DNA of 64,000 bases from Halovulum marinum (GCF_009697225.1 NZ_WIND01000014.1:20010-84009); one strand, 5' to 3'; counted from the stretch's first letter, positions 45,550-56,016 are shown. A program made the numbers and translations. The notes: generated from the sequence alone by a model not told the origin.

Positions 45550-46086
45550 TCACTTCTTCGCAGCCTCGACCGATGCCGACAGGATCTGCTCGGCCTCGGC
45601 CTTCTCTCCCCAGCCGATCACCTTGACCCACTTGCCCTCTTCCAGATCCTTGTAGTGCTCGAAGAAGTGCTTGATCCGGTCCAGCGTGCGCTGCGGCACG
45701 TCGGCCAGGTTGCGGATGTTGGACTGGAACGGGTCGACCTTGTCGACCGGCACCGCGATCAGCTTGTCGTCCATGCCGCCGTCGTCCTCCATCTTCAGCA
45801 CGCCCACCGGGCGGCAGCGGATGACCGAGCCCGGCATCAGCGAGAAGCCGTTGATCACCAGCACGTCGGTCGGATCGCCGTCGGCGTGCAGCGAGTTGGG
45901 CACGAAGCCGTAGTTGCACGGGTAGAACATCGAGGTGTTGACGATCCGGTCGACGAACACCGCGCCCGACTCCTTGTCGATCTCGTACTTGACCGGCGCG
46001 CCGCCGGCGGCGCCGCCCGAGATCTCGATCACCACGTTGATGTCGCTGGGAGGGTTCTTGCCGGCGGGAATCTTGTCGATGTTCAT
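45550..46086 (-). CDS. ppa: Inorganic pyrophosphatase (family I)
   Basis: 178 residues, typical of family I soluble pyrophosphatases. Active-site landmarks: K-Y-E-I-D-K near 31-36, Y-P-C-N-Y-G-F-V-P near 53-61 and the signature D-G-D-P-T-D-V-L near 67-74. It hydrolyses PPi to drive biosynthesis. The ATG at 46086 starts the conserved M-N-I-D-K-I-P-A-G-K; the longer frame upstream has no conservation. Confidence 0.96.
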   Translation of the reverse strand: MNIDKIPAGKNPPSDINVVIEISGGAAGGAPVKYEIDKESGAVFVDRIVNTSMFYPCNYGFVPNSLHADGDPTDVLVINGFSLMPGSVIRCRPVGVLKMEDDGGMDDKLIAVPVDKVDPFQSNIRNLADVPQRTLDRIKHFFEHYKDLEEGKWVKVIGWGEKAEAEQILSASVEAAKK

Positions 46087-46180
46087 CTTGAAAGGCTCCG
46101 TCCTTGTCTGGATTGGAAACACGGGCAGGGTGTCTGCCGGGGCGGTTAGCACGAAGCGGCGCGCTGGAAAAGGCGGCAGC

Positions 46181-47062
46181 TTACCCGGGGGCGTTTTGTC
46201 GCCGCTGCTCGACGGCGATGTTCAGCAGGTTGGCGCCCAGCACCATCGTCGCGCCCAGGAACACCGCCGGCTCCAGCGGCTCGGCATAAAGCAGGTAGCC
46301 GGTGACCGCCATCGCCGGCAGGCGCAGGAACTCCATCGGGCTGACGATCGACGCCGGCGCCCGCTTCAGCGCGTTGGTGATGCACCAGTGCGCGAACAGA
46401 CCGGTGCAGCCGACCACGGCCAGCCAGGGCAGGCTGGCGGCGGTGGGCGCGGCGATGTCGCCGTCGATGCCGGCGGTGACCAGGCCGAAGCCGGACTGGA
46501 ACACCACCAGCCAGAACAGGATGCAGGTGACGCCGTCGCGGCGCGACAGGATCTTCGTCACCAGCATGGTGCCGGCGAAGCCGAAGGCGCTCAGGATCGC
46601 CGCCACCACGCCGGGGCTCAGCACGATGGTGTCGGGGCGGGCGACCATCAGGATGCCGGCGAAGCCGACCACCGCCGCCACGCCGCGGGTCAGCCGCCAG
46701 CGCTCGCCCAGCACCAGCGGCGCCAGCAGCGCCACCCACAGCGGGGTGGTGAACTCCAGCGCGAACAGCTGCCCCAGCGGGATCAGCCCGACGGCGAAGA
46801 ACCACAGGTTCTGCCCGGTGAAGTGGAAGACGTTGCGCAGCCCGTGCAGCCGGATCTGGCCGGTGTTGATCTGCCCCAGCGAGCCGGCCAGTCCGCCCAC
46901 CGCCAGCACGATGCCGATGCCCAGCAGCGAGCGGTAGAACATGATCTCGAAGGTGTCGTGATGCCCCGCCAGCTCGCGCCCGGCGACCGCCATCAGCGTG
47001 AACGACAAGATGCCCGCCAGCATGAAGGCGAAGGCGGCGAGAGGCCGGGGTGTCTGGTCCAT
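46181..47062 (-). CDS. EamA/DMT-family transporter
   Basis: 293 residues with ten predicted membrane spans arranged as two EamA repeats (spans at roughly 10-30, 40-58, 75-95, 105-125, 130-150, 160-180, 190-210, 225-245, 250-270 and 272-290). R-H-D-T-F-E-I-M-F-Y-R-S-like residues in repeat 1 and A-L-K-R-A-P-A-S-I-V-S-P-M-E-F in repeat 2 are typical. It probably exports or imports metabolites such as amino acids; substrate unknown. The ATG at 47062 (MDQTPRP) is preferred to an earlier GTG. Confidence 0.9.
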   Translation of the reverse strand: MDQTPRPLAAFAFMLAGILSFTLMAVAGRELAGHHDTFEIMFYRSLLGIGIVLAVGGLAGSLGQINTGQIRLHGLRNVFHFTGQNLWFFAVGLIPLGQLFALEFTTPLWVALLAPLVLGERWRLTRGVAAVVGFAGILMVARPDTIVLSPGVVAAILSAFGFAGTMLVTKILSRRDGVTCILFWLVVFQSGFGLVTAGIDGDIAAPTAASLPWLAVVGCTGLFAHWCITNALKRAPASIVSPMEFLRLPAMAVTGYLLYAEPLEPAVFLGATMVLGANLLNIAVEQRRQNAPG

Positions 47063-47138
47063 GCGCGCAGGGACCACGCGCCGCGGCGGTCGTCAAGCCG
47101 CTTGCCGCGCCGGCGCCGCGCGTCCTAGTGTCGGGCGC

Positions 47139-47777
47139 ATGATCCGCGCCGCGCTCCTCGTGCTGTCCTGCCTCGCCGCCGTTCCCGCGGCGGTCCCGGT
47201 CGCCGCCGCCGCGCAGGTGCAGATGGCGGCGGTGAACCCGAAATCCGCCCGCATGGTCGAGGCCACGGTCCGCGCCGCCGGCCGGCTGTTCCCGAACCTG
47301 CCGGCGGTGCGCCTGACCTCGGCGATCGGACGGGTCTGCGGCGGGCCGCCGGCGTCGGAGCTGGTGCGCTACTGCACGAGCGCGAACCTGGTCTACCTGG
47401 CCGCGGACATCGACCAGAGGCTGTCCGAACCGGCGGCCGCCTATCTGGTGGCGCACCAGCTGGGCCATGCCGCCCAGCTCCGCGCCGGCATCGCCGCGCG
47501 CGCCGACACGCCCGAGCTGCGCGCCGCGCTCGAGCTTCAGGCGGACTGCCTGGCGGGGGTGATCCTGTCGTCGACGGAAACGACGGCAAGCGATCCTGCG
47601 GTTCGGGCCGCGACGGATCACCTTACTGCTCCGCATTGGGGGGCGGAGCCCATCGAGAACGGCCGGCCCGAGCCGTTGCCGCCCACGATCCGGGGCGAAT
47701 GGCTGCAGTGGGGCTACCGCGAGGCGGACGCCGGCCGGTGCGAGGTCGGCGATCTGCCGGCCGCATTCGACAGGTGA
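47139..47777 (+). CDS. Secreted neutral metallopeptidase-like protein with altered active-site motif
   Basis: 212 residues with a signal peptide (about 1-25). The zinc-site region reads V-A-H106-Q107-L-G-H110, followed by E132-L-Q-A-D, which parallels the HExxH...ELQAD pattern of YpfJ-type neutral zinc metallopeptidases. The three zinc ligands (H106, H110, E132) are kept but the catalytic glutamate is replaced by Q107, so activity should be lost or altered. Cysteines at 68, 79 and 137 and one near the C-terminus may form disulfides. Divergent from the EamA gene. It may be a binding or scaffold pseudoenzyme. Confidence 0.75.
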   Translation: MIRAALLVLSCLAAVPAAVPVAAAAQVQMAAVNPKSARMVEATVRAAGRLFPNLPAVRLTSAIGRVCGGPPASELVRYCTSANLVYLAADIDQRLSEPAAAYLVAHQLGHAAQLRAGIAARADTPELRAALELQADCLAGVILSSTETTASDPAVRAATDHLTAPHWGAEPIENGRPEPLPPTIRGEWLQWGYREADAGRCEVGDLPAAFDR

Positions 47778-47968
47778 GCGATCCGACAGCTACCTGAAAG
47801 GGCGCGCCGGCCGTCGGCTTTGCGCCGGGTTCCTGAGCGCGCCGAGACCCTTCAGCCCCGTGGCCTTCAACAGCGGCGTGTTCGCGCGGAACCGAAACAT
47901 CGCGGCGATGCGCCGGGCCGTTTCGGCGGCCGGGCTGCCGTCATGGCGGAAGCCCGCTGCACCGCCCG

Positions 47969-49534
<1,566 letters not shown>

Positions 49535-49759
49535 GACGGCGCTTTAGGCGCGAGGCGGGATTCGCGCAAGGGCGCGGGTGTCGCGGCCCTCACCGCGCCC
49601 GCACCGACCCGCCCGCACCGACCCGCCCGAACCGGGGCCATGTCGTTTCCCTGCCGGATCGCTTCGCAATCGGGCAGGGGCGGGACGGCCCTGCGGGTCT
49701 ATACCGGTCGAGACGGGACATGGCGCAGCGTTGGCGAGGATGCGGCGATGGAGGATGCG

Positions 49760-51301
49760 ATGAGCGAAGGCGGCCGGCGGCGAGGCAGGGGCGGAGGCGG
49801 GGCCGCGCGGCGTGCCGAACGCACCGCGGTCAACGTGAGCTGCGCGCCGACCATCCGGCGGCGCATCGGCACCTACGACATCCTCGACGACGAAGCGCTG
49901 CAGATCATCGAGCGCAACGCCGAGACGGTGCTGGAGGAGATCGGCGTCAACTTCGTCGAGAACCCCGCGGCGCTGAAGCTGTGGAAGGACGCCGGCGCCG
50001 ACGTGCAGGGCGAGCGGGTGCACATCCCCCGCGGCCTGGCGCGCAAGCTGTGCGCAAGCGCGCCCGCGACCATCACCCAGCACGCCCGCAACCCCGAGCG
50101 CAGCGTGGTGATCGGCGGCGACAGCCTGGTGCTGGCCCCGGTCTACGGCCCGCCGTTCGTGCGCGACGCCGAGGGCGGGCGCCGCTACGCCACGCTGGCC
50201 GATTTCCAGAACTTCGTGCGGCTCGGCTACATGTCGGAATGGCTGCACCATTCCGGCGGCACGGTGTGCGAGCCGACCGACATCCCGGTGAACAAGCGCC
50301 ACCTCGACATGCTGCTGGCGCACATGACGCTGACCGACAAGCCGTTCATGGGCTCGGTGACGGAACCCGGCCGGGCCGAGGACAGCGTGGCCATGTGCCG
50401 GCTGCTGTTCGGCGAGGCATTCGTGAACGAGAACACGGTGATGACCTCGCTCATCAACGTGAACTCTCCGCTGACCTTCGACGCCACGATGATGGGCGCG
50501 CTCGAGGTCTATGCCCGCGCCGGCCAGGCCTGCATCGTCTCGCCGTTCATCGTCGGCGGGGCGATGTCGCCGGTGACGGTGGCCGGCACGCTGACCCAGG
50601 TGCTGGCCGAGGCGATGGCCGGCATCGCCTATGCGCAGCTGGTGCGCCCCGGCGCGCCGGTGATCTTCGGCGCCTTCGTCGCCTCGATCGACATGAACTC
50701 CGGCGCGCCCACCTTCGGCACCCCCGAGGCGTCGAAGATCCTTTATGGCGCGGGGCAGCTGGCGCGGCGGTTGAACCTGCCGTTCCGTTCGGGCGGCGGG
50801 CTGTGCGGCTCGAAGCTGCCCGACGCGCAGGCCGCCTACGAGTCGGCAAACACGCTGAACGCGGCGCTGCTGGGCGGCGTCAACTTCATGCTGCACGCCT
50901 GCGGCTGGCTGGAGGGCGGGCTGGTCGCCTCGTTCGAGAAGTTCGTGCTGGATGCCGACCAGCTCGGCGCGCTGCACAGCCTGGCGCGGGGCGTGGACGT
51001 GTCCGAGGCCGGGCAGGCGATGGACGCGCTGCACGAGGTCGGGCCGGGCGGCCACTTCCTGGGCTGCGCGCACACCCAGGCGCACTTCAAGCAGGCGTTC
51101 TGGCGCAGCCACGCCTTCGACTACAAGCCGTTCGAGACCTGGTCCGAGGACGGCGGGCTGGACAGCCAGGCGCTGGCTGCGCGCCGGGTGCGCAAGCTGC
51201 TTGGCGACTATCAGCAGCCGGCGCTCGATCCCGGCGTGGCCGAGTCGCTGGCGGACTACGTCGCCCGCCGCAAGGCCGAGATGCCCGACGCCTTCGTCTG
51301 A
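49760..51301 (+). CDS. MttB-family (non-pyrrolysine) methylamine methyltransferase-like protein
   Basis: 513 residues (ATG at 49748 also possible; GGAGG at 49750-49754 favours 49760). The body matches the trimethylamine methyltransferase (MttB) superfamily: R-I-G-T-Y-D-I-L-D-D-E-A near 35, G-V-N-F-V-E-N-P near 60, H-H-S-G-G-T-V-C-E-P-T-D near 160-172 and L-H-A-C-G-W-L-E-G-G near 375-385. There is no in-frame UAG, so no pyrrolysine. It likely uses a quaternary amine such as a betaine, with a corrinoid protein encoded elsewhere, since none lies beside it. The N-terminus is low-complexity (Gly/Arg). Confidence 0.85.
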   Translation: MSEGGRRRGRGGGGAARRAERTAVNVSCAPTIRRRIGTYDILDDEALQIIERNAETVLEEIGVNFVENPAALKLWKDAGADVQGERVHIPRGLARKLCASAPATITQHARNPERSVVIGGDSLVLAPVYGPPFVRDAEGGRRYATLADFQNFVRLGYMSEWLHHSGGTVCEPTDIPVNKRHLDMLLAHMTLTDKPFMGSVTEPGRAEDSVAMCRLLFGEAFVNENTVMTSLINVNSPLTFDATMMGALEVYARAGQACIVSPFIVGGAMSPVTVAGTLTQVLAEAMAGIAYAQLVRPGAPVIFGAFVASIDMNSGAPTFGTPEASKILYGAGQLARRLNLPFRSGGGLCGSKLPDAQAAYESANTLNAALLGGVNFMLHACGWLEGGLVASFEKFVLDADQLGALHSLARGVDVSEAGQAMDALHEVGPGGHFLGCAHTQAHFKQAFWRSHAFDYKPFETWSEDGGLDSQALAARRVRKLLGDYQQPALDPGVAESLADYVARRKAEMPDAFV

Positions 51302-51325
51302 GCGGCCTCGCCGCTGCGACGCATC

Positions 51326-51353
51326 AGCCCCGGCGCCCGCGCCGGGGCTTTTT
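51326..51353 (+). terminator. Intrinsic terminator of the MttB-family gene
   Basis: AGCCCCGGCGC (51326-51336) pairs with the GCCGGGGCT arm (51341-51349) and is followed by five T residues. Confidence 0.85.
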
Positions 51354-51374
51354 CGTTCGTGCCCCGCGCGACGC

Positions 51375-51653
51375 TCAGGCGGCGCGCGGCGCCAGCGTGG
51401 ATTCGGCCAGCAGCGCCGTCAGCAGCTCGATGTGGCGGGTGATCGAATAGGTCGCATCGCCCGCCTTGCGGGTCTCCTCCAGCCGCGCCTCGGCGGCCAG
51501 CAGCGCGTGGCCGGCGCGGCCGGGGCGGGTTTCCTGCGGCAGGATCCGGACCAGGTCGCGGTCGCGGCGGTACAGGCCCAGTCCCTTGCGGGCGGCGCCC
51601 ACCAGCAGACGCGGACGGTTCAGGGTGCCAAGGATCGCGGCAAGATCGGTCAT
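51375..51653 (-). CDS. DUF6477-like small protein
   Basis: 92 residues from ATG 51653 (M-T-D-L-A-A-I-L-G-T-L-N-R-P-R-L-L). The pattern R-P-R-L-L-V-G-A-A-R-K-G-L-G-L-Y-R-R-D-R-D-L and a helical C-terminus with H-I-E-L-L-T-A-L-L-A matches a small Rhodobacterales family of unknown function (DUF6477, from memory). AAGGGA lies a little upstream. It is divergent from the DUF6456-like gene with an AT-rich promoter region between, an arrangement typical of the order. Confidence 0.72.
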   Translation of the reverse strand: MTDLAAILGTLNRPRLLVGAARKGLGLYRRDRDLVRILPQETRPGRAGHALLAAEARLEETRKAGDATYSITRHIELLTALLAESTLAPRAA

Positions 51654-51795
51654 CGGGTGTGTCCCTTCGCTGTCAGATCGATTGACGCGACAATGGCATG
51701 ACACAACCTGACGTTGCGCAATCGCCGGATACACCGTTCGCACCTTTCTTTCGATTTTTCCTTCATATACCGGAAATCAATAAATTATTTGCCCA

Positions 51796-51814
51796 TTAAT
51801 TCGTTGTTTACCAT
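51796..51814. promoter_or_regulatory. CtrA-like site
   Basis: TTAA (51796-51799), seven bases, then TTTACCAT (51807-51814), one mismatch from TTAA-N7-TTAACC, the CtrA box. It lies in the AT-rich divergent region of the DUF6477/DUF6456 pair. Confidence 0.35.
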
Positions 51815-51861
51815 TCAACCTTAAGACGAGTTTGCCACGAATTTTAACGAATGAGCGACCG

Positions 51862-53025
51862 ATGGACAGGACTGCTGCGCCCATGGATCGCGAGGATTTT
51901 CACGGTACCCCGATGGCATCGGGGGCGGGGTCTGTTGCCCTGCCGCCGGCGGTGCAGGCCTACCTGGCCCACACCGTCGGCGGCATGGGGTTCCGGGCGA
52001 TAGCCCGGCTCAGGTCCTGCCCCCCTTCAACAATCCTGCGGCAGGTTCGCCGTGTCGAGGCGCGCCGCGACGACCCGCTGGTCGACGCGGCGCTCGACAG
52101 CGCCGCGCACGCGGCGGAGCTGCGGTTTCACATGCATCCGACAATGAAGGATTGGGCCACGATGATTGCGACTTCCCGCCCCCACGCCACCGACGATCTG
52201 GACGCCCGCGTCACCCGCGAGGCCCGCCGCATCCTGCGGCGCCTGTGTGAATCCGGCGCCTTCCTGGCGGTCTCGGACTCGATGGAAAAGGGCGTCGTGC
52301 TGCGCGATTCCGTCCCCGGGCGGCACACCCGCACCGCCGTCGTCGACCGCGACGTGGCCGAGGCCTTCGCGCTGCAGGACTGGATCGAGCCGACACACCG
52401 CGGCAAGATCGCCCGCTACGCGATCACCGAGGCCGGCCGCGCCGCGCTCAAGCGCCTGCTCGAGGAAGAGCGCGCCGCCCGCGCCGCGCGCGACAGCGCC
52501 TTCGCCGAGGCGCCGACCCCGTTCCGCGCCCAGCACCAGGATATCGGCGAGCGCCGCGTGATGGACGACGCCGGGCGCGAGACCCGGCTGCGCACCAACC
52601 TGGCGGAAAGCCCGCTGACGATCCTCGGCCGCAAGCGCGACCGCAGCGGCGCCGCCTATCTGAGCGCCGATCTGATCGACGCCGGCGAGCGTCTGCGCGA
52701 GGATTTCGAGCTGGCGCAGATGGGGCCGCGCACGACCCAGAACTGGGAAGCGTTCCTGACCCCGCGCGGCCCGCTCTCGGGCCCCGGCCGCGGGCCGGCC
52801 GAAGGGCCGCAGGCGGCGCGCGAGCGGGTGCAGGCGGCGATGGCGGCGCTGGGCCCGGGGCTGTGGGACGTGGCGTTCCGCGTCTGCTGCTTCCTCGAGG
52901 GGCTGGAGACCGCCGAGAAGCGCCTGGGCTGGTCGGCCCGCTCGGGCAAGGTGGTGCTGCGCATCGCGCTGCAGCGGCTGGCGATGCATTACGGCGTCGG
53001 CGCGCAGCGCGAACTGGCCGGCTGA
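51862..53025 (+). CDS. DUF6456-like protein with N-terminal DNA-binding region
   Basis: 387 residues (ATG at 51862; GTG/ATG alternatives nearby, e.g. 51883). The N-terminal half resembles a helix-turn-helix recognition unit (A-I-A-R-L-R-S-C-P-P-S-T-I-L-R-Q-V-R-R-V-E) with a second possible winged-helix region (R-I-L-R-R-L-C-E-S-G-A-F-L). The C-terminal half (about 250-385, with L-S-A-D-L-I-D-A-G-E-R-L-R-E-D-F-E and W-D-V-A-F-R-V-C-C-F-L-E-G-L) matches the Rhodobacterales DUF6456 family as I recall it. Probably a transcription-related regulator; target unknown. GAGCGA is a weak ribosome site. Confidence 0.75.
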   Translation: MDRTAAPMDREDFHGTPMASGAGSVALPPAVQAYLAHTVGGMGFRAIARLRSCPPSTILRQVRRVEARRDDPLVDAALDSAAHAAELRFHMHPTMKDWATMIATSRPHATDDLDARVTREARRILRRLCESGAFLAVSDSMEKGVVLRDSVPGRHTRTAVVDRDVAEAFALQDWIEPTHRGKIARYAITEAGRAALKRLLEEERAARAARDSAFAEAPTPFRAQHQDIGERRVMDDAGRETRLRTNLAESPLTILGRKRDRSGAAYLSADLIDAGERLREDFELAQMGPRTTQNWEAFLTPRGPLSGPGRGPAEGPQAARERVQAAMAALGPGLWDVAFRVCCFLEGLETAEKRLGWSARSGKVVLRIALQRLAMHYGVGAQRELAG

Positions 53026-53049
53026 CCCGCCCCGGCCAGCGCCGGAACC

Positions 53050-53084
53050 GCAGGCGCCGCGGGAGAGGGTCCCGCGGCGCCTGC
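53050..53084. terminator. Hairpin between convergent DUF6456 and tpiA genes
   Basis: GCAGGCGCCGCGGGA (53050-53064) and TCCCGCGGCGCCTGC (53070-53084) form a perfect 15-bp stem with loop GAGGG. No T-run; position suggests a two-way terminator. Confidence 0.6.
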
Positions 53085-53122
53085 GCATTGCGCGGGGCGG
53101 TCGACCCGCCGCCGGGTCCGCG

Positions 53123-53863
53123 TCAGCGCGCGGCGGCGGCGATGATCGGCCCGAAATCCTCGGCCTTCAGCGAGGCGCCGCCGACCAGCCCACCGTCGAC
53201 GTCGGACAGCGCGAAGATCTCGGCGGCGTTGCCCGGCTTCACCGAACCGCCGTAGAGCAGCCGGATCGCCTCGGACGGGTCGGCGCCGAACCGGCCCGCC
53301 AGCCCGGCGCGGATCGCCCGGTGCACGTGCTCGATGTCGTCCGGCGACGGCGTGCGCCCGGTGCCGATCGCCCAGACCGGCTCGTAGGCGATGACGGTGT
53401 TCGCGCCGGTGGCGCCGTCGGGCACCGAGCCGGCCAGCTGCGCGTCGATCACCGGCAGGGTGCGGTCGGCGTCGCGCTCGGCCTCGGTCTCGCCGATGCA
53501 GATGATCGCCACCAGCCCGGCGCGCCAGGCGGCCTCGGCCTTGGCGCGCACCAGCGCGTCGTCCTCGCCGTGATCCGTGCGCCGCTCGGAATGGCCGACG
53601 ATGACGTGGCTGGCGCCGGCATCGGCCAGCATCTCGGCGGACAGATCGCCGGTGTGCGCGCCGCTTGCGGCCGGGTGGCAGTCCTGGCCGCCGATGGCGA
53701 AGCCCGAGCCGAGCCCGGCCAGCAGCGGGATCAGCGGCGCCGGCGGGCAGATCACCACCTCGCAGTCCGCGCCGCCGTGCTCGGCCGCCAGCGCCTCGAC
53801 CACCGCCGCCTGGGCCCTCAGACCGTTCATCTTCCAGTTGCCGGCGGCGATCTTGCGGCGCAT
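53123..53863 (-). CDS. tpiA: Triosephosphate isomerase
   Basis: 246 residues, full-length TIM. It interconverts dihydroxyacetone phosphate and glyceraldehyde-3-phosphate. Catalytic residues: K11 in N-W-K-M-N-G, H in V-I-V-G-H-S-E-R-R (near 93), E in [11 protein letters not shown] (near 164) and the phosphate loop Y-G-G-S-V near 205. Located at the end of the IscA-region minus-strand group, after a terminator, so it has its own promoter. The ATG at 53863 starts [11 protein letters not shown]. Confidence 0.97.
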   Translation of the reverse strand: MRRKIAAGNWKMNGLRAQAAVVEALAAEHGGADCEVVICPPAPLIPLLAGLGSGFAIGGQDCHPAASGAHTGDLSAEMLADAGASHVIVGHSERRTDHGEDDALVRAKAEAAWRAGLVAIICIGETEAERDADRTLPVIDAQLAGSVPDGATGANTVIAYEPVWAIGTGRTPSPDDIEHVHRAIRAGLAGRFGADPSEAIRLLYGGSVKPGNAAEIFALSDVDGGLVGGASLKAEDFGPIIAAAAR

Positions 53864-53922
53864 GTGGCTCTCCGTGGTTCTCGGTTTTCGGGGGCGTTCC
53901 CCGGGGGCCGGGGGGGCACGCG

Positions 53923-53946
53923 AAAAAGCGGCCCGCGGGGGGCCGC
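53923..53946 (-). terminator. Intrinsic terminator of the IscA-type gene
   Basis: On the minus strand GCGGCC (53946-53941) pairs with GGCCGC (53933-53928), followed by TTTTT (53927-53923). It lies just after the IscA-type stop at 53953. Confidence 0.7.
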
Positions 53947-53952
53947 CCTTGC

Positions 53953-54303
53953 TCAGCCGTCGGCGAACTTGATCGATTCGCCGCAGCCGCAGGCCTCGGT
54001 GACGTTGGGATTGTTGAACCGGAAACCGCTTTCCAGCAGCGAGGTCTGGAAGTCGATCTCGGTGCCGAACAGGAACATCTGCGCCATCGGCGCGATCAGC
54101 ACCCGCGCGCCGTCCTGCTCGACGACCTCGTCGTGCGGATCGACCTCGTCGACGTAGTCCATGGTGTATTCCATGCCCGCGCAGCCGCCCTTCTTGACGC
54201 CGATGCGCAGCCCCTTGGTGCCGCCCTTGTGCATCAGGCGGGCGATCTGACGGGCGGCGGCCGGCGTCATCGTGACCGGGGCCTTGCCGGGGATCGAGAA
54301 CAT
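53953..54303 (-). CDS. HesB/IscA/SufA-type iron-sulfur assembly protein
   Basis: 116 residues with the three conserved cysteines: G-G-C-A-G-M near 40-45 and C-G-C in E-A-C-G-C-G-E-S near 104-111. It acts as an A-type carrier passing Fe-S clusters to targets. The ATG at 54303 begins M-F-S-I-P-G-K-A-P. It lies downstream of the DUF59 gene on the same strand (144-base gap holding a triple 15-bp repeat). Sub-class (SufA, IscA or ErpA) cannot be decided by eye. Confidence 0.93.
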   Translation of the reverse strand: MFSIPGKAPVTMTPAAARQIARLMHKGGTKGLRIGVKKGGCAGMEYTMDYVDEVDPHDEVVEQDGARVLIAPMAQMFLFGTEIDFQTSLLESGFRFNNPNVTEACGCGESIKFADG

Positions 54304-54376
54304 TGCGAACACCTCTTTCGTGCTTGAGGCCAAAGGTAATCGCGCGGTCCGGCGGCATCAAGGCCGCTCGAGCCAC

Positions 54377-54421
54377 TCGGGCGGTCACCTGTCGGGCGGT
54401 CACCTGTCGGATGGTCACCTC
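54377..54421. repeat. Three tandem 15-bp repeats upstream of the IscA-type gene
   Basis: TCGGGCGGTCACCTG (54377-54391), an exact second copy (54392-54406) and a third with two changes inside plus a final C (TCGGATGGTCACCTC, 54407-54421). They lie between the DUF59 stop and the IscA start. Each contains GGTCACC. Possible regulatory iterons or a simple slippage repeat. Confidence 0.85.
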
Positions 54422-54447
54422 GCATCTGCGTGCGAAGCGACCTGCAG

Positions 54448-54813
54448 CTACATGAAGCCCAGTTCCAGCCGGGCCTCGTCGGACATCATGTCCATGCCCC
54501 ACTGCGGCTCCCAGACCAGCTGGACGTTCACGGTCTTCACGCCGGGCAGCGGCTCGACCGCCTCGGCGACCCAGCCGGGCATCTCGCCGGCCACCGGGCA
54601 GCCCGGGGCGGTCAGCGACATGATGATGCTCACCTCGCCCTCGCCGCTGATCTCGATGGTGTAGATCAGGCCGAGGTCGTAGATGTTGACCGGGATTTCC
54701 GGGTCGTAGACGGTGCGGCACGCCTCGACGATCGAGTCGTAGAGCGGGTGATCCGTGCTCGACGGCGCGATCAGCGGCGTCCCCTCCATCGGGGCGTCGG
54801 GTTCGACAGTCAT
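54448..54813 (-). CDS. DUF59/MIP18-family iron-sulfur assembly protein (SufT-like)
   Basis: 121 residues. Core [15 protein letters not shown] near 38-52, [10 protein letters not shown] near 70 and a C-terminal L-V-W-E-P-Q-W. This is the MIP18/PaaD/SufT fold used in Fe-S cluster maturation. It lies just upstream of the IscA-type gene and probably acts with it. Divergent from tgt, with a 72-base gap that must hold both promoters. Confidence 0.9.
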   Translation of the reverse strand: MTVEPDAPMEGTPLIAPSSTDHPLYDSIVEACRTVYDPEIPVNIYDLGLIYTIEISGEGEVSIIMSLTAPGCPVAGEMPGWVAEAVEPLPGVKTVNVQLVWEPQWGMDMMSDEARLELGFM

Positions 54814-54885
54814 GCGGGCCTCGTTGCCATTCCTGACCAAACATATAAGAAAAGCGCCCGCAAACGTCCAGAGAGCCGGCCCCGA

Positions 54886-56016
54886 ATGACCCAGAGATTC
54901 CAGTTCAGCGTCGGCGCGACCGACGGCAAGGCCCGGACCGGGGTCATCGACACGCCGCGCGGGCAGATCCGCACGCCGGCGTTCATGCCGGTGGGCACGG
55001 CGGCGACGGTCAAGGCGATGCTGCCCGAAAACGTGCGCGACACCGGCGCCGACATCCTGCTGGGCAACACCTACCACCTGATGCTGCGCCCGGGGGCCGA
55101 GCGCATCCACCGGCTGGGCGGGCTGCACCGCTTCATGAACTGGCAGCGGCCGATCCTGACCGATTCGGGCGGCTTCCAGGTGATGAGCCTGGCCGATCTG
55201 CGCAAGCTGACCGAGCAGGGGGTGACCTTCCGCAGCCATGTCGATGGCTCGAAGCACACGCTGACGCCGGAACGCTCGATGGAGATCCAGCGCCTGCTGG
55301 GCAGCGACATCGTGATGTGCTTCGACGAATGCCCGGCGCTGCCCGCGGACCGCGCCCGCATCGCCGAATCGATGCGGCTGTCGATGCGCTGGGCGCAGCG
55401 CAGCCGCGACGCCTTCGGCGACCGGCCGGGCCATGCGCTGTTCGGCATCCAGCAGGGCGGGCTGGAGCGCGATCTGCGCGAGCAAAGCGCCGAGGCGCTG
55501 ACCGCGATCGGCTTCGACGGCTATGCCGTCGGCGGGCTGGCGGTGGGCGAGGGGCAGCAGGCGATGTTCGCCTGCCTTGACCATGCGCCCGGCATGCTGC
55601 CCGCAGACAAGCCGCGCTACCTGATGGGCGTCGGCAAGCCCGACGACATCGTCGGCGCGGTCGCGCGCGGCATCGACATGTTCGACTGCGTGCTGCCGTC
55701 GCGCTCGGGGCGGACCGCGCAGGCGCTGACCCGGCGCGGCGCGGTGAACCTGCGCAACGCCCGCCACGCCGAGGACCCGCGCCCTCTGGACGAGGCCTGC
55801 ACCTGTCCGGCCTGCCGGAACTATTGCCGCGGCTACCTGCACCACGTCGTGCGCTCGGGCGAGATCATCGCCGCGATGCTGCTGACCTGGCACAACCTGC
55901 ACTATTACCAGGACCTGATGCAGGGGCTGCGCACCGCGATCGCCGAAAGCCGCCTGCAGGATTTCATCAGGGGTTTCCACGCCTTGCGCGCCGAAGGTGA
56001 TATAGATCAGGTCTGA
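54886..56016 (+). CDS. tgt: Queuine tRNA-ribosyltransferase
   Basis: 376 residues. It inserts preQ1 in place of guanine-34 of GUN tRNAs. Catalytic D93 lies in L-T-D-S-G-G-F-Q, with the second aspartate in G-I-D-M-F-D-C-V near 265-270. The zinc site is C-T-C-P-A-C plus a histidine (H-N-L-H-Y near 345). Start at 54886 (M-T-Q-R-F-Q-F) is family-typical. Divergent from the DUF59 gene; followed by the OYE gene. Confidence 0.97.
   Translation: MTQRFQFSVGATDGKARTGVIDTPRGQIRTPAFMPVGTAATVKAMLPENVRDTGADILLGNTYHLMLRPGAERIHRLGGLHRFMNWQRPILTDSGGFQVMSLADLRKLTEQGVTFRSHVDGSKHTLTPERSMEIQRLLGSDIVMCFDECPALPADRARIAESMRLSMRWAQRSRDAFGDRPGHALFGIQQGGLERDLREQSAEALTAIGFDGYAVGGLAVGEGQQAMFACLDHAPGMLPADKPRYLMGVGKPDDIVGAVARGIDMFDCVLPSRSGRTAQALTRRGAVNLRNARHAEDPRPLDEACTCPACRNYCRGYLHHVVRSGEIIAAMLLTWHNLHYYQDLMQGLRTAIAESRLQDFIRGFHALRAEGDIDQV

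Noticed and set aside
49760..51301. Pyrrolysine (UAG) codon in the MttB-family gene
   Set aside because: The reading frame is uninterrupted, and no in-frame TAG occurs before the terminal stop, so pyrrolysine is not used.
54377..54421. Replication-origin iterons
   Set aside because: Only three 15-bp copies, no AT-rich zone and no replication initiator gene nearby.
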